Counted from the first letter of the stretch, positions 1 to 9,554 are shown. The stretch is 64,000 nucleotides of DNA from SAR202 cluster bacterium AC-647-N09_OGT_505m (GCA_009391225.1 VEXC01000003.1:1-64000), one strand, 5' to 3'. Made by a program: numbers and translations. Notes: generated from the letters alone by a model not told the origin.

Positions 1-19
1 ATATTGTAAGGAGGTTATT

Positions 20-667
20 ATGTTATCAAAAAAGCTTATCGGATCATTGATGTTTTTCGGTCCTCTTCTGGCGATCGCTTCGCTATTTGTAGACCCTCCG
101 TCTGATGGGGCTACATTCGCGGAGGTGCTTCAAGGAAGGGCCGATAATTACGCACTAGCTACGATCAGTATGATTGGATGGGCTGCGGCTTTGCTGATTA
201 TTTTTATCGGAATTCATTACTTAGCTCGTTCCATGCAAGGGAAAGATAAACCCGGTTCTGATCTTGCCGGATTGGCATCAGTCTTTGCTTTACTGGTAGC
301 CGGAGTTACTATGGTATCACTGGGTATTGATACAACTATAGGAGAAAAAGAGAGCGATTGGGTGGCATCGGGCGGTGATGTTCTTAATGCGCACGCCTTG
401 GGCGAAGCGATTGGCAGAAGTGTATTTGTCTTTAATGGTGTAGTCATGTTATTTCTAGGTTTAGCAATAGTTAAGCAAAAAAACCTGAGTCAGATAGTGG
501 GTGGACTCTTCGCATTCTTCGGGGCGTGCATTTTATTCGGCGGCATGTTTTCAGCAGGTGAAAATTGGGCCGGACTGATATGGTTCATTGGCTTCTTGGG
601 CTTTCCTATCACGACAGCCGCAGCTGGATTTCTCATCCTAAGGTCGGCCGGAAAAGAAGCAGCGTGA
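20..667 (+). CDS. Six-helix integral membrane protein, unknown function
   Basis: The 215-residue product has about six hydrophobic segments (near residues 7-24, 46-69, 84-103, 130-150, 157-176 and 182-206) separated by short polar loops. The start is well supported: an AAGGAGG Shine-Dalgarno sequence lies a few bases before the ATG. I do not recognise a family and see no catalytic motif. The base composition is more AT-rich than the genes beyond 35 kb, in keeping with the accessory character of this end. The nearest downstream gene is an orphan family member on the same strand, 63 bases away, so co-transcription is possible unless the hairpin over the stop codon terminates. Confidence 0.7.
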   Translation: MLSKKLIGSLMFFGPLLAIASLFVDPPSDGATFAEVLQGRADNYALATISMIGWAAALLIIFIGIHYLARSMQGKDKPGSDLAGLASVFALLVAGVTMVSLGIDTTIGEKESDWVASGGDVLNAHALGEAIGRSVFVFNGVVMLFLGLAIVKQKNLSQIVGGLFAFFGACILFGGMFSAGENWAGLIWFIGFLGFPITTAAAGFLILRSAGKEAA

Positions 668-681
668 TTTTAGATCACGCT
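661..681 (+). terminator. Hairpin overlapping the stop codon
   Basis: An 8-bp perfect stem (AGCGTGAT/ATCACGCT) with a 5-base loop covers the TGA stop of the membrane protein gene. Only a short T-rich run follows, so termination is plausible but not strong. Confidence 0.4.
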
Positions 682-730
682 TAAGCAGATTCATAGGGTC
701 TAAGAGAATAAAGATTTTGGAGATAGCTAT

Positions 731-1318
731 ATGCGCGAGGCGTTACGTGATAAATCAAGAGATACAATGGCTGCGAGCCTAGAAGCTGCCAGTATACAGG
801 CCGAGATGGTTAATCGGGATTTGAGAAGACCAGAGGAGAAGATAAGGACGTCTAAACTGTTCGGGAAAAGTTCTCTTGGACTCATCGACATACGAGAAGA
901 CAGTCCAATCAGTTGGATTAACGTAGTCAGAACAAAGAGCGCAGACAAACACGGTCCAGCACGATACCGGGTGGTCTTTGCAATACCTGATCAAAGTATC
1001 CCCATGAATCACAAACAACTGAAACTCAAGACGGTCAGAAAAAAAACGTTCCCACTCTTTGGGAAGGTCATCGATGTTTCCTGGAGAGGCGAAGCACATA
1101 CCTTACAGTTGGCAAAGACACTTTCCGAGGATGAGGAGATAGACAGAGCCGTGGCAGACTTAGGGGATGTGACGATTTTCACGCATCCCAACCAATTCCA
1201 AGGCTGGACGATAGAAATCAATAAGATTTTCTCTCCGCATCCACCCGCTGTAACGATTAGTCGATGGGAAGCCCTCAAAAACATTGCTAATTATCTTCTT
1301 TCGTCACCACGTGATTAG
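731..1318 (+). CDS. Orphan-family protein, copy A (paralogue at 15523-16104)
   Basis: The 195-residue soluble-looking protein has no signal peptide or membrane segment. It aligns over its whole length with the 193-residue product at 15523-16104, at roughly half identity by eye. Shared blocks are an N-terminal RDKSRD motif, SLGLIDI, an INVVR/VNVVR strand, a long central block around IPMNHKQLK, AVADLG, THPN(Q/K)FQGWT and a C-terminal IANYLLSS. I recognise no known domain. The ATG follows TTGGAGATAGCTAT, a usable ribosome site. Downstream lies a repeat ending in a tRNA-Val 3' half, and the paralogue has the same arrangement. Real coding status is well supported by conservation between the copies; function is unknown. 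Confidence 0.75.
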   Translation: MREALRDKSRDTMAASLEAASIQAEMVNRDLRRPEEKIRTSKLFGKSSLGLIDIREDSPISWINVVRTKSADKHGPARYRVVFAIPDQSIPMNHKQLKLKTVRKKTFPLFGKVIDVSWRGEAHTLQLAKTLSEDEEIDRAVADLGDVTIFTHPNQFQGWTIEINKIFSPHPPAVTISRWEALKNIANYLLSSPRD

Positions 1319-1344
1319 GCACAATGGGGGATAACACAAAAGCG

Positions 1345-1570
1345 GTTGTTGGAAGATTCTTACTGCAGTTTTTACTGCAACGCCAGATGACACTAATTTA
1401 CACGGGGATACTGTTCAGGCATAAATAGCCTCATGGAGTTACAGAGGCTGACACGTGGGAACAGACTGCCTCTTGATTTACACGCAAGAGATCACTGGTT
1501 CGAGTCCAGTATCGCACACCATTGCTCTCGGCACGAAAAAGACCCCACCCCAACGCGATGTCGGGGGTCT
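1345..1570 (+). repeat. tRNA-Val-tail repeat, copy 1
   Basis: The 3' part (about 1471-1521) reads as the anticodon arm, variable loop, T arm, acceptor strand and CCA end of a tRNA-Val with anticodon TAC in a TTTACAC loop. The T arm is ACTGG/TTCGAGT/CCAGT. The 5' half of a tRNA is missing. Upstream sequence from GCGGTTGTTGG through CATAAATAGC and CACGTGGGAACA matches copy 3 at 16301-16525, so the repeat is about 220 bases long. The rest of 1319-1660 contains no gene I can support. Confidence 0.7.
1540..1570 (-). terminator. Rho-independent terminator of the mutS2-VLRF operon
   Basis: The stem AGACCCC/GGGGTCT is followed on the minus strand by TTTTTC. It belongs to the tRNA tail repeat and lies about 90 bases beyond the VLRF stop codon, so it can serve the leftward operon. 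A related hairpin follows tRNA tail copy 2. Confidence 0.65.
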
Positions 1571-1660
1571 AGGTGCCACAACCATTTAGCCGAGTTTGTC
1601 TGTTAAACCCATGGTTTTGTGGGATGTACTTTGAATTGATCTAGGTCGCTTTGTCTATAA

Positions 1661-2359
1661 CTAAGAGACGAAGGTGCTGACGCGGCTCATATATATCTGG
1701 CGTGGAAGAGCGTTGAGCGCGTTCAGAGATGGGCGCTCGACGTTAAGTATGCGATGCAGGCGGACTATGTCGAGACGTTGCAAAAATGGGCACCTCTTCT
1801 CGAATCCCAGCAGCGTCAATCGATCACCACCCAGAATAAGGTGGGTTAAGTTGCCCGTATACGTCTCTACCCGCTCTTGCAGGGTTTCGGCGGCCTTGTC
1901 AAAAAGCATCCGTGCCTGATCCTCGCGGCGACGGGCAAAGCGAGCCGAAGAGCTGCCACCCTTCTTGTGTCGCCCTTTGACAAACCGAGTGCCAGTCTTG
2001 GACAGCGCCAAGCGTTCACCTTCGAAGATGCCTACTGCATATCCACTCATCCGCAGAAGCAGTACTAAGACGGTCCAACGCCGTTCCAGTACGAGCGCCA
2101 ATAAGCTCGTGTCCCACCCGGGAGACGTGGCCTCAGACTCTACTGGAAATGGAGGCAGCACCAATCGCGCCTCTGCTGGGCTCCAAAACAAGATGGCACC
2201 AGTCTCGGATGTCCGAATGGCAGCAATGGTTTCGGCTGACAGATTGGCCTCTTCAGGAGGCATATGTCCAGGGGGCAGACAGTATGTATAACCATCCCGC
2301 TCCGGCTCTTGCCATTGTGCTGCCAGACGAAGGAGGTGCTGAACCGATACGTCCTGCAT
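1661..2359 (-). CDS. Vms1-like release factor / peptidyl-tRNA hydrolase (acVLRF1-type)
   Basis: The 232-residue product resembles the actinobacterial/chloroflexal VLRF1 branch of the eRF1 domain-2 fold, proposed to cleave peptidyl-tRNA on stalled 50S subunits. Visible features are a central beta-rich region and a basic loop at residues 123-147 with GTRFVKGRHKKGG followed by SSSARFARRRE, the counterpart of the GGQ/GSQ catalytic loop. The glutamine expected in that loop is not obvious: serines occupy the place. The ATG at 2359 shares a base with the mutS2 stop (TGATG), giving translational coupling; a GTG one codon upstream is the alternative. MutS2 acts on collided ribosomes, so a joint rescue role is inferred. 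Family assignment is from motif memory. Confidence 0.7.
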   Translation of the reverse strand: MQDVSVQHLLRLAAQWQEPERDGYTYCLPPGHMPPEEANLSAETIAAIRTSETGAILFWSPAEARLVLPPFPVESEATSPGWDTSLLALVLERRWTVLVLLLRMSGYAVGIFEGERLALSKTGTRFVKGRHKKGGSSSARFARRREDQARMLFDKAAETLQERVETYTGNLTHLILGGDRLTLLGFEKRCPFLQRLDIVRLHRILNVERPSLNALNALPRQIYMSRVSTFVS

Positions 2360-4788
2360 CACACTAGATTGGCAATCGTGGCACCGTCGGTTCGCGTGCC
2401 TTCGTCGGGAACAAAAGAGTCCACATGCGTATGCGAGGCTAGGTGCTCCCGTAAGGCACCTCGTAGCGCCCCTGAGCCTACTCCGTGGACAATTCGCACT
2501 GAAGATAGACCACCCAGGACGGCTTGATCCAAGAAACGATCCAGTTGTAATAGAGCCTCTTCTACGCGAACCCCCCGGATGTCTAGCTCACGCCCTGAGG
2601 GCGTCCTAGAAGAGGCCACGATGACGGAGGTGGCACGAGATGTAACAACAGCTTCTACCTTACGCTCGATCTGGTCAAGGGAAACTGTGGCCCGGAAAGA
2701 ACCGAGGGCAATCTCTAACGTTTGATTATCCCTTGCCCCAGCAAGCACCTCCATGGGCTGACTGACACCCTGCAAGTGAACCATGTCCCCTGGCTTCAGA
2801 TCCCATATCCAGTCGCGGCCAGCCCTGGCAGGATACCATGAGGAAGAAGTAAGCTCTGTCCTCAGCTTGGACACCTCACGTCTTTGACCACGCAGTTCCT
2901 TGTTGGAACTCGCGGGAACAAGATTTTCGACGGCTTGTGCCGTGCTTGTCGGCACAGATGTACTGACAGTGCGCTTCGCGGCCCTCTCTGCAACCCGTAG
3001 CCTTTTGGATATCTCTTCCACCTTGGCCTGCAAATCGCGGCGGGCCGACTCCATCAGATTTTCCTTCTCCTCCTCCAATGCAGTCAGCTTTTCGTCCAAC
3101 TCCAGTCGTTGTTCCTTAGCCTGTTCCAACTCCTGCTCAGTCTGCTCTCGATACGCCGCTGCTCGATTCTTCTCTAGCTGGAGGTCACTTATCAGGCCCT
3201 CCATTTGTCGGTAATCATCCGAAAGGAGAGAGCGGGCATCATCAATAACCGACTGCGGCATGCCCAAGCGGGCAGCTATAGTGATCGCGAAGCTCCTTTC
3301 TGAAAGGCCCATGATGAGTCTGTAGGTCGGATTCAATGTCTCCGGATGTAGCTCCACGCTGGCATTAACCATGCCAGGATTCTCGTGTATGAATTCGGCT
3401 AGGTCTCGCAGGTGGGATGTGGCGATTGTCTGTATTCCCTTTCGATGAAATTCAAGAAGGATTGCCTTAGATAGGGCGATACCTTCCTCCGGGTCCGTGC
3501 TCGTACCCAACTCGTCAATTAGAACCAGCGACCAGGGCGTAGCATGCGCAAGAATCTTGGTCAGGTTATCAACGTGGGAGCTAAAAGTTGAGAGTGAGCG
3601 CTGGATGCTCTGCTGGTCGCCAACGTCTGCGTAGAAGCCGTCGTGTACGCTAAGGGTGGCCTCGTTGGCCGGAACATGCAGACCAGACTGCGCCATCGCC
3701 GCCAGCAAGCCGGCCGTTTTCATAGCAACAGTCTTGCCACCAGCATTGGGGCCGGTAATGAGCATAAGAGACCACATGTTGCCCATTTCTATCGTGTTCG
3801 GGACCACCTTGTCAGAGAGCAGTGGGTGACGGGCATCCTTGAAGCGAAAATAAGGTCTTTTGGTTTCGACCACCGTAACAGGCACGCTATACGTGGCAAG
3901 AGAGAAGCGACCTTTGGCCATGGCCAGGTCTATATGCGCCATAATGCCCAGTCCTAGCAGCAATTCGCTGCTCCTGTTCCCAACGACTTCTGACAGCATC
4001 CGTAGCACGCGGGCTTCCTCACGCTCTACCGCCAATCGTAGCTCGCGCGACTGGTTACCCTCGGAGACTATAGTCAGTGGCTCCACGAACAACGTGGCTC
4101 CGCTGCCGGACACGTCGTGGACAATTCCCTCTACCTGGTGGCGCATTTCCGATTTTACTAAAAGCACCATGCGGCCCTGCCGCTGGGTTATCAGTGGTTC
4201 CTGGAGCACACCATTGGCCTGGAGCTTCCTCAGAGTTCTCTGGAGGTGTTCTTCTAACCGATCGTAAGTAACCCGTGACTCAATTCTTAAAGTCGCCAGC
4301 CGCTCCGAAGCCCGCTCCAGCACTTCACCATCTCGCCCAATAGCTTTGAATATCAACGATTCTAGGTCGCTCAGATCTGGTATATTCCTAGCCAGCGAGG
4401 AGAGAATTGGCATGTCTCCACGGGAAACAACCTGATAACGGACCTTGCGGAGCAAAGTAAGCACGTCCAACACATCCCGCAACTCAGTGCCTTGGAGTCC
4501 GCTTCCTAGCGCAGAGGCTTCTACTTGCTGCCGCACGTCCTTGTCTGATGAGATGTCCAGATCTTTGCCACTGCCAAGGAACCGCACGGCCTCGGAGGTC
4601 TCCTCTTGGCCCATGTGTACGTCATCTCTGGTATGTGCCGGTCTCAGCGACAGGGCCAACTCCCTTGCCAAGGAGAACTGGACGCGATTCGCCAGGCGCT
4701 CCAACACCTGGGGAAATTCCAAGAGTTCCAGGGCCCTGCTCTGAAACTCTCTGTGTGTACTGCTATCGACAGTGCTGCTCATCCTCAT
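2359..4788 (-). CDS. mutS2: Endonuclease MutS2 / ribosome-collision factor
   Basis: The 809-residue protein has the full MutS2 layout: N-terminal core and lever region, ABC-type ATPase with Walker A GPNAGGKT (about residue 345), a D-loop region, Walker B LVLIDELG (about 421), a long charged coiled coil (about 515-620) and a C-terminal Smr domain beginning LDIRGVRVEEAL with the HGVGSGALR motif. MutS2 binds branched DNA and, in Bacillus, recognises collided ribosomes and splits them ahead of ribosome-associated quality control. Its stop codon overlaps the start of the VLRF gene, and the two form a leftward operon. The first ATG is preceded by an AAGAGG sequence; a second ATG two codons on is equally possible. 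Confidence 0.95.
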   Translation of the reverse strand: MRMSSTVDSSTHREFQSRALELLEFPQVLERLANRVQFSLARELALSLRPAHTRDDVHMGQEETSEAVRFLGSGKDLDISSDKDVRQQVEASALGSGLQGTELRDVLDVLTLLRKVRYQVVSRGDMPILSSLARNIPDLSDLESLIFKAIGRDGEVLERASERLATLRIESRVTYDRLEEHLQRTLRKLQANGVLQEPLITQRQGRMVLLVKSEMRHQVEGIVHDVSGSGATLFVEPLTIVSEGNQSRELRLAVEREEARVLRMLSEVVGNRSSELLLGLGIMAHIDLAMAKGRFSLATYSVPVTVVETKRPYFRFKDARHPLLSDKVVPNTIEMGNMWSLMLITGPNAGGKTVAMKTAGLLAAMAQSGLHVPANEATLSVHDGFYADVGDQQSIQRSLSTFSSHVDNLTKILAHATPWSLVLIDELGTSTDPEEGIALSKAILLEFHRKGIQTIATSHLRDLAEFIHENPGMVNASVELHPETLNPTYRLIMGLSERSFAITIAARLGMPQSVIDDARSLLSDDYRQMEGLISDLQLEKNRAAAYREQTEQELEQAKEQRLELDEKLTALEEEKENLMESARRDLQAKVEEISKRLRVAERAAKRTVSTSVPTSTAQAVENLVPASSNKELRGQRREVSKLRTELTSSSWYPARAGRDWIWDLKPGDMVHLQGVSQPMEVLAGARDNQTLEIALGSFRATVSLDQIERKVEAVVTSRATSVIVASSRTPSGRELDIRGVRVEEALLQLDRFLDQAVLGGLSSVRIVHGVGSGALRGALREHLASHTHVDSFVPDEGTRTDGATIANLV

Positions 4789-5342
4789 CCTCTTCTTCGC
4801 TTGGAGAGTTTGCCCATCCAGCTTAGCAGGCTACGCGAGGGCCGTCCAGAAAGCGAGCCTGTGAGCTTCTATGGAGAGGCGTGCCTTCAAGCCATGTGGA
4901 ATCCCATCCATTGGCTCAGAACGTTGCCTACTGCAAACCCCAACTCCAATGGGATGAGGTAGCATCCATCCGCCAGAGCACCATTGGTTACTTCAGCAGT
5001 GCCACAAAGACGGCGCCTGTATGCTAAGTATACGACCTAGGCAATACCATCCATGACCTTTACCCTAGGAAGCTACTGATAAGATAAGAGGCTGGGCCGA
5101 CATATACACCGAGGAGGAGAGGTTCCGGAAGGATCTGAAGCCACCCCGTGTGAGGCCATGAGAGAGAAGGGACTGAGCTTGGCGCGGCTCCAACATAGCA
5201 GTTTCTAGGGGACGCTACTGCGTCACAACACGAATGTATAGTGCAAGGTGGTAGTGAACCATGAATCAGGGGTAGGTTGATGCGTGGTATAGGGGTAGGG
5301 CTTGGAGTATTAGTTATTCTAGGGTAGATATGTGTGACAGAC
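4789..5342. other. Intergenic stretch, no gene seen
   Basis: About 550 bases between mutS2 and a small membrane protein gene. I found no convincing ribosome site with an open frame and no structured RNA. It should contain the mutS2 promoter. Confidence 0.5.
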
Positions 5343-5555
5343 CTATGGAAACAAAAAGGAGGTCAACTTTCTTTTTCTTCGACTCATCTGCCAGAACGAA
5401 CAACCAGCCCCACCTATAGCAAAACCAATAATCATGCCTATATAAGAATGCCAAGGCTCGCTCATAAAAATGGCGAAAAGGAAACCTATGCCACCAGAGA
5501 TGAGTGCTCCCGTGATAATAGTTCCACCTATTTTGTTTTTTCTCTTGTCATCCAT
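5343..5555 (-). CDS. Small two-helix membrane protein
   Basis: The 70-residue product starts with a charged MDDKRKNK stretch, has a hydrophobic helix (about 9-30), a short loop with SEPWHSY, a second glycine-rich helix (about 38-54) and a strongly basic RRKRK tail, the usual inside-positive arrangement for a helical hairpin with both ends in the cytoplasm. No family is recognised. The arrangement argues for real coding although no strong Shine-Dalgarno sequence is seen before the ATG. It lies alone between mutS2 and the RND exporter. Confidence 0.5.
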   Translation of the reverse strand: MDDKRKNKIGGTIITGALISGGIGFLFAIFMSEPWHSYIGMIIGFAIGGAGCSFWQMSRRKRKLTSFLFP

Positions 5556-5660
5556 AGGGCGATTCTACAATGACGATAACAAACCATGCACAAGCCACGC
5601 AGTCCAAGCAGCACCCTCGCCCACACCTTCCACAACCGCCCCTGTTCTGCGTCATTCCCC

Positions 5661-5692
5661 TGGCGGATTATAATGGACAAAAGGGTTCACCT
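5661..5692 (+). repeat. Dispersed GGATTATAATGG repeat
   Basis: GGCGGATTATAATGG followed by AAAGGGTTC. Related copies lie at 15406-15443, 16596-16634 and 19963-20045 on this strand and, inverted, at 8718-8746 and 9555-9600. The flanking CCCCTG-TCTGC sequence is also shared with the copy at 19963. Confidence 0.5.
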
Positions 5693-5731
5693 GGGCTTTG
5701 CCAAGACGCTCTGTTGCTCCTGGGCCTGTCC

Positions 5732-8551
5732 TCACTTCTCTCTCCTCTCAGACGTCACCAGCATCAGCAGCGACGGCAGTACCAACAGGGCGGCCGCGGC
5801 GGCCAGGAATATCATGGTGGCCGTGATGAACCCAAAGGCGGAGAACATGGGCATTGGGGCAAGACCCATGATGGCAAATCCGACAACGCTGGAAGCCGCG
5901 GACCCCAGCAGGGCCATACCCGTGCCCTGGGCCGCCTGTCGCAAGGCCTGAAGCCGGTCTTCAGTCCTTGCCATCTCCTCCCGGAACCGCTGTGTCATGT
6001 GGGTCGAGTAGTCGATGCCCACACCTATCGACACCGCAGCGATGACCGCGGTGACGTAGTTCAGTGCAAACCCAGCCACGTACATGAATGCATAAAGCCA
6101 TGCCACCACCAGCCCAATGGGAACAATTGTCACTAGGGCGTACCTCAGCGAGCGCAAGAATAACAAGATAACCAGAAAACAAAGCACCGCTGCAATGGGC
6201 AAGGATACGTTCAGGGCTTGGGTGGTGGCCTTTAGGCCAGCCTCCCTAGTGAAGGGCGACCCTGTTAGTCCAGAATCCGAGATGGAGGGAGTCTCACCGA
6301 GCGTTTCCATGTCCTTCTCAATGGCTTCTCGGGCAGCCGTGACAATCGACTGTTCCCTGGAACCCGGAATCCCAAACTCTAAGATGATTGCGTCCTCTTC
6401 GGCACCGCTGAGATTGTGGAACAGGGTCTCCCGTACCCGTGCAGAATCGTACGCGAGGGTGCTCTCGTCCAGAGGAACACCACGGACCACCATATAGTCG
6501 TAGGCAGCCTTGATTTGGGCCTTGGTATCTGGCACGCTGTCCTCATTGGAGTCGGCGATGGCCACCCCAGTCATCTCCTCAACTTGTGCTACGGCGTACT
6601 CGCTGTTCACTATACGGTTCAAGAAAGTGAAGACGCTCGGGCCTAGGTTCAACTCACCATCTGCGTTTTGTGCCAGGTAAGCGTTGTCCTTCATTCTCTC
6701 CAGCATCTGCTGGGTGGCTTCGAGGGACTGGGGTTCCGTCAGGTCCCCCTTGATGTATACCAGGGCCGGCTCCCCCGCGGTCTTGCCCACATGCTCGTCC
6801 AGTTTGTCCAAACTCACCACAAAGTCCGAGCTGCTGTCGAAGAAGTCCCTGACGTCGAAGGTGGCCTCCAGCTTCAAGGCGAAAGAGATGGCAGCGATGG
6901 TGATGAACGCTGCCAATGTCAGCGTGATGGCGCGTCTTCTCGCTAGGCCTATCACTGTAGCGGTCATAGCGGCCTGCGTACCAGACTCCTTCTTTGGAAC
7001 GGTTTCAGCCAGGGAAATCGCATCCGACACTGCTGGTAGCGCCGCGAGGCCCGAACGCCGTCTCCTTAGTCTTGTCGTCACAAGCAGAGGCGCTAGGATT
7101 CCAAAAACTATGAAGGCGAAGATGAGGGCAATGCCGATCTCAGGGCCTATCGCAATCAGAAAAATGATGCCTACGCCAGTAAAGATGGCCGCCGCGATCG
7201 TAGCCAGCACCTGGCCCATGGAAGCCAGTCGGCTCCGAGTGGGTGTCCCAGTCTGCTCTGCACCGCTCTCAAGCAAGATATCGATACGCATCATGGCAAT
7301 GGGAGCAACGATTCCAAGGATAACGAAGGAGGATGTCACTGCTATCCCGGCGCCGATACCAAAGCCGATAATGGCCTCTATCCGGGACGTGATGTTGGAT
7401 AAAAAGGCTACTGTGTCGGTCAACATTGCCAGCGTCAGCGCACCCAAGACGCCCACAAACCCTGATCTCAGTGCTAGCCGTCGCTCATACCCCTTATTCT
7501 TTTCCTCCTCGTAGCGACGCAGAGCATGAATCGCGGCATCCACTCCCAAGGAGATCATCGCTATGGGCACAATCAAATCTATTACCAGCCCGGACTTGAG
7601 GCCAATGAGATTTGTGATTCCCTTGAGCCATATCATAAGCAGTCCTACACCGGCCCCTGTCAGAGCCACAGCCCAATAGGAACGCAGGCTCACACCGACC
7701 ACTATCAGAACCGCGATGACAGTGTACATGATAAAGGGGCCAGCGATTGCAGACTCATCTTCGATTTCCAGGCCCACGTCTATTGCGATGCCCCAGAGAT
7801 TGTAGCTCTCCTGGTCTCCTCTCAGTATCTCCTGAATACCACGGTTAAACTGCTCCTTCTGCTTTGTGACCTCGTCCCGTCCAACGCCTACCAGAAAAGA
7901 ACCGCCTCCCAGCTTCTCGTTGTCAGCCACCACAAAGGTGAGCATAGCTGGAGAGCTCCAGTAATCTATCTCTTGCCCGGCGACTAGGAGTGGTTCGCCG
8001 GTGGTCTCAACGGAAAGGTTATCCCTGAACTCCACTCCACGTGGGTCCGAGAATAGCTGATGTAGCGCCAGCTTCACCTGCTGATCGCTGGCGTCTTCAA
8101 GAGTAGTATTTAAACGTGGGTCTTGAGCCAGCACATCCTGCACGGCGTCGGCTAGGGTATATATTCCCACTGCAGGCCGTTCTATTGCAGCGTAATAAAA
8201 TGGGAACAGATAGGGTTGACCATCCAATCCTGGTGGGACTAGCTTGTGAGCTTGGTCGGCGATGCGGAGACGCTCCGTGTTCTGGTATAGCTCCCACAGG
8301 ACATTCTGCGTCAATATGTCGCCTTCACGGGCCTCTACGATTATTCCAATAGTATGAATCGAGGGCGGAAATCGCTGGTCGATGTCTGCCTGTAGGTCAA
8401 ATACATGGCCTCCGGGGTCTCCTGAGGCTTCTTCCCCCGGGGCCATGGTCAGGAGGGGAATTACAAGGAGGGCAGTTACTACAATCACTCCTAGGATTAC
8501 CCACCCGGAATGTTGCTCAAGAAATGTGCTGGTCTTCACCCAGAACTTCAT
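5732..8551 (-). CDS. RND superfamily exporter, MmpL/HpnN-like
   Basis: The 939-residue membrane protein has two repeated halves. Each half has one N-terminal helix, a large extracytoplasmic domain (about 40-270 and 560-770) and a block of five helices (about 280-500 and 790-930). The transmembrane blocks contain the conserved LGVDAAIHALRRYEEE and IGVGIDYSTHMTQRFREE motifs of the HMMR/MmpL branch, with the acidic residue and histidine used in proton relay in this superfamily. Such proteins move lipids, hopanoids or other hydrophobic molecules using the proton gradient. No membrane fusion or outer membrane partner is encoded nearby, as in single-component RND exporters. Substrate cannot be told. 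The ATG lacks a strong ribosome site. Confidence 0.88.
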   Translation of the reverse strand: MKFWVKTSTFLEQHSGWVILGVIVVTALLVIPLLTMAPGEEASGDPGGHVFDLQADIDQRFPPSIHTIGIIVEAREGDILTQNVLWELYQNTERLRIADQAHKLVPPGLDGQPYLFPFYYAAIERPAVGIYTLADAVQDVLAQDPRLNTTLEDASDQQVKLALHQLFSDPRGVEFRDNLSVETTGEPLLVAGQEIDYWSSPAMLTFVVADNEKLGGGSFLVGVGRDEVTKQKEQFNRGIQEILRGDQESYNLWGIAIDVGLEIEDESAIAGPFIMYTVIAVLIVVGVSLRSYWAVALTGAGVGLLMIWLKGITNLIGLKSGLVIDLIVPIAMISLGVDAAIHALRRYEEEKNKGYERRLALRSGFVGVLGALTLAMLTDTVAFLSNITSRIEAIIGFGIGAGIAVTSSFVILGIVAPIAMMRIDILLESGAEQTGTPTRSRLASMGQVLATIAAAIFTGVGIIFLIAIGPEIGIALIFAFIVFGILAPLLVTTRLRRRRSGLAALPAVSDAISLAETVPKKESGTQAAMTATVIGLARRRAITLTLAAFITIAAISFALKLEATFDVRDFFDSSSDFVVSLDKLDEHVGKTAGEPALVYIKGDLTEPQSLEATQQMLERMKDNAYLAQNADGELNLGPSVFTFLNRIVNSEYAVAQVEEMTGVAIADSNEDSVPDTKAQIKAAYDYMVVRGVPLDESTLAYDSARVRETLFHNLSGAEEDAIILEFGIPGSREQSIVTAAREAIEKDMETLGETPSISDSGLTGSPFTREAGLKATTQALNVSLPIAAVLCFLVILLFLRSLRYALVTIVPIGLVVAWLYAFMYVAGFALNYVTAVIAAVSIGVGIDYSTHMTQRFREEMARTEDRLQALRQAAQGTGMALLGSAASSVVGFAIMGLAPMPMFSAFGFITATMIFLAAAAALLVLPSLLMLVTSERREK

Positions 8552-8891
8552 GTGACTACGCGGCGCCCATTTGGGATGGCACTCTCTGCGTTTGATGACG
8601 CGTGAACATTCCTCTCATGGTGAGCTCCTCCTCCCATCATAACCCCCATTGAGATGAAACATTACAGAGTTTAACTTAATTAATAGGTTTCATCTGGTTA
8701 GTGTAGAACAAGATACACTCTCCTCATTATAACCCGTCATGGGGATGGCGCGTGCCGGGGGCGGTTGTGTAGAGTGTGGGCGTGGAAGCTGCAAGGTATT
8801 GGGTGAAACCTGGGGGGGGCAGTTGGGATTAGTATGGTTGTAGTCCCCATCCTTTAGACGACTTGGTCGCCTCATATTGTAGAATTGGTAC
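8552..8891. other. Divergent intergenic region with an inverted repeat copy
   Basis: About 340 bases between two divergent genes, so it must hold two promoters; I cannot place either with confidence. At 8718-8746 it contains an inverted copy of the GGATTATAATGG family (reads ATGACGGGTTATAATGAGG on the minus strand), and a weaker one at about 8627-8650. Confidence 0.45.
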
Positions 8892-9506
8892 ATGGTTCCC
8901 TTTGAGCCGCAGAACAATCATGCACTCATCCACCAGGGACAGCGCATAGTAGTGGTGGGTTCGACTGGTTCGGGAAAGACTACACTGGCCCGAGAGATAT
9001 CACTCTTTTTGGATGTACCCCATGTGGAGATGGATGCCCTTCACTGGGAGGCCAACTGGGTTACTGCTCCCACCGAAGTCTTCCGGTGGCGAGTGGAGGA
9101 CGCTCTATCTGGAGATGCGTGGGTAGTGGACGGCAACTACAGCGTAGTGCGAGACCTAGTGTGGCCAAAGGCGACCACGCTGGTTTGGCTGGACTACCCT
9201 CTAAGGGTAATCGGATGGCGGCTACTGAGGAGAACCACCAGACGTATATTCACCAGGGAGGATTTGTGGAACGGGAACCGAGAGAGATTCAGGAATCAGT
9301 TTCTCACGCGTGGCTCGTTATTTATCTGGCTGCTCCGCACCTACTGGCGCAGAAAGAGGACGTACCCGTCTCTGCTGAAACAGCCGGAGCACGCCCATTT
9401 AGTAGTAGCTCATCTGCGCTCCCAGAGGGAGACAAACCACTGGCTGTCTGAGGTTGGGTCTGAGTGCAAGCTGGGTAAAATGGATTGTACGCTACCTACA
9501 ACATAA
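8892..9506 (+). CDS. P-loop nucleoside kinase-like protein (FlaR/DNA topology modulation type)
   Basis: The 204-residue protein has a Walker A motif VVGSTGSGKTTLAR at about residues 19-32, a following DVPHVEMDALHW segment typical of the FlaR/adenylate kinase-like group (substrate lid or base-binding region), VVDGNY as a Walker B-like strand, and a basic C-terminal half rich in arginine. Members phosphorylate small molecules or nucleotides; several are labelled DNA topology modulation proteins without a proven reaction. The first 16 residues precede the usual start of the family, so a later start is possible. The gene diverges from the RND exporter. Confidence 0.75.
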   Translation: MVPFEPQNNHALIHQGQRIVVVGSTGSGKTTLAREISLFLDVPHVEMDALHWEANWVTAPTEVFRWRVEDALSGDAWVVDGNYSVVRDLVWPKATTLVWLDYPLRVIGWRLLRRTTRRIFTREDLWNGNRERFRNQFLTRGSLFIWLLRTYWRRKRTYPSLLKQPEHAHLVVAHLRSQRETNHWLSEVGSECKLGKMDCTLPTT

Positions 9507-9554
9507 GTGCTGGCAGTAGCAAGAGTAGCGGTAAGGACTTCAGCTTCATCTCAT

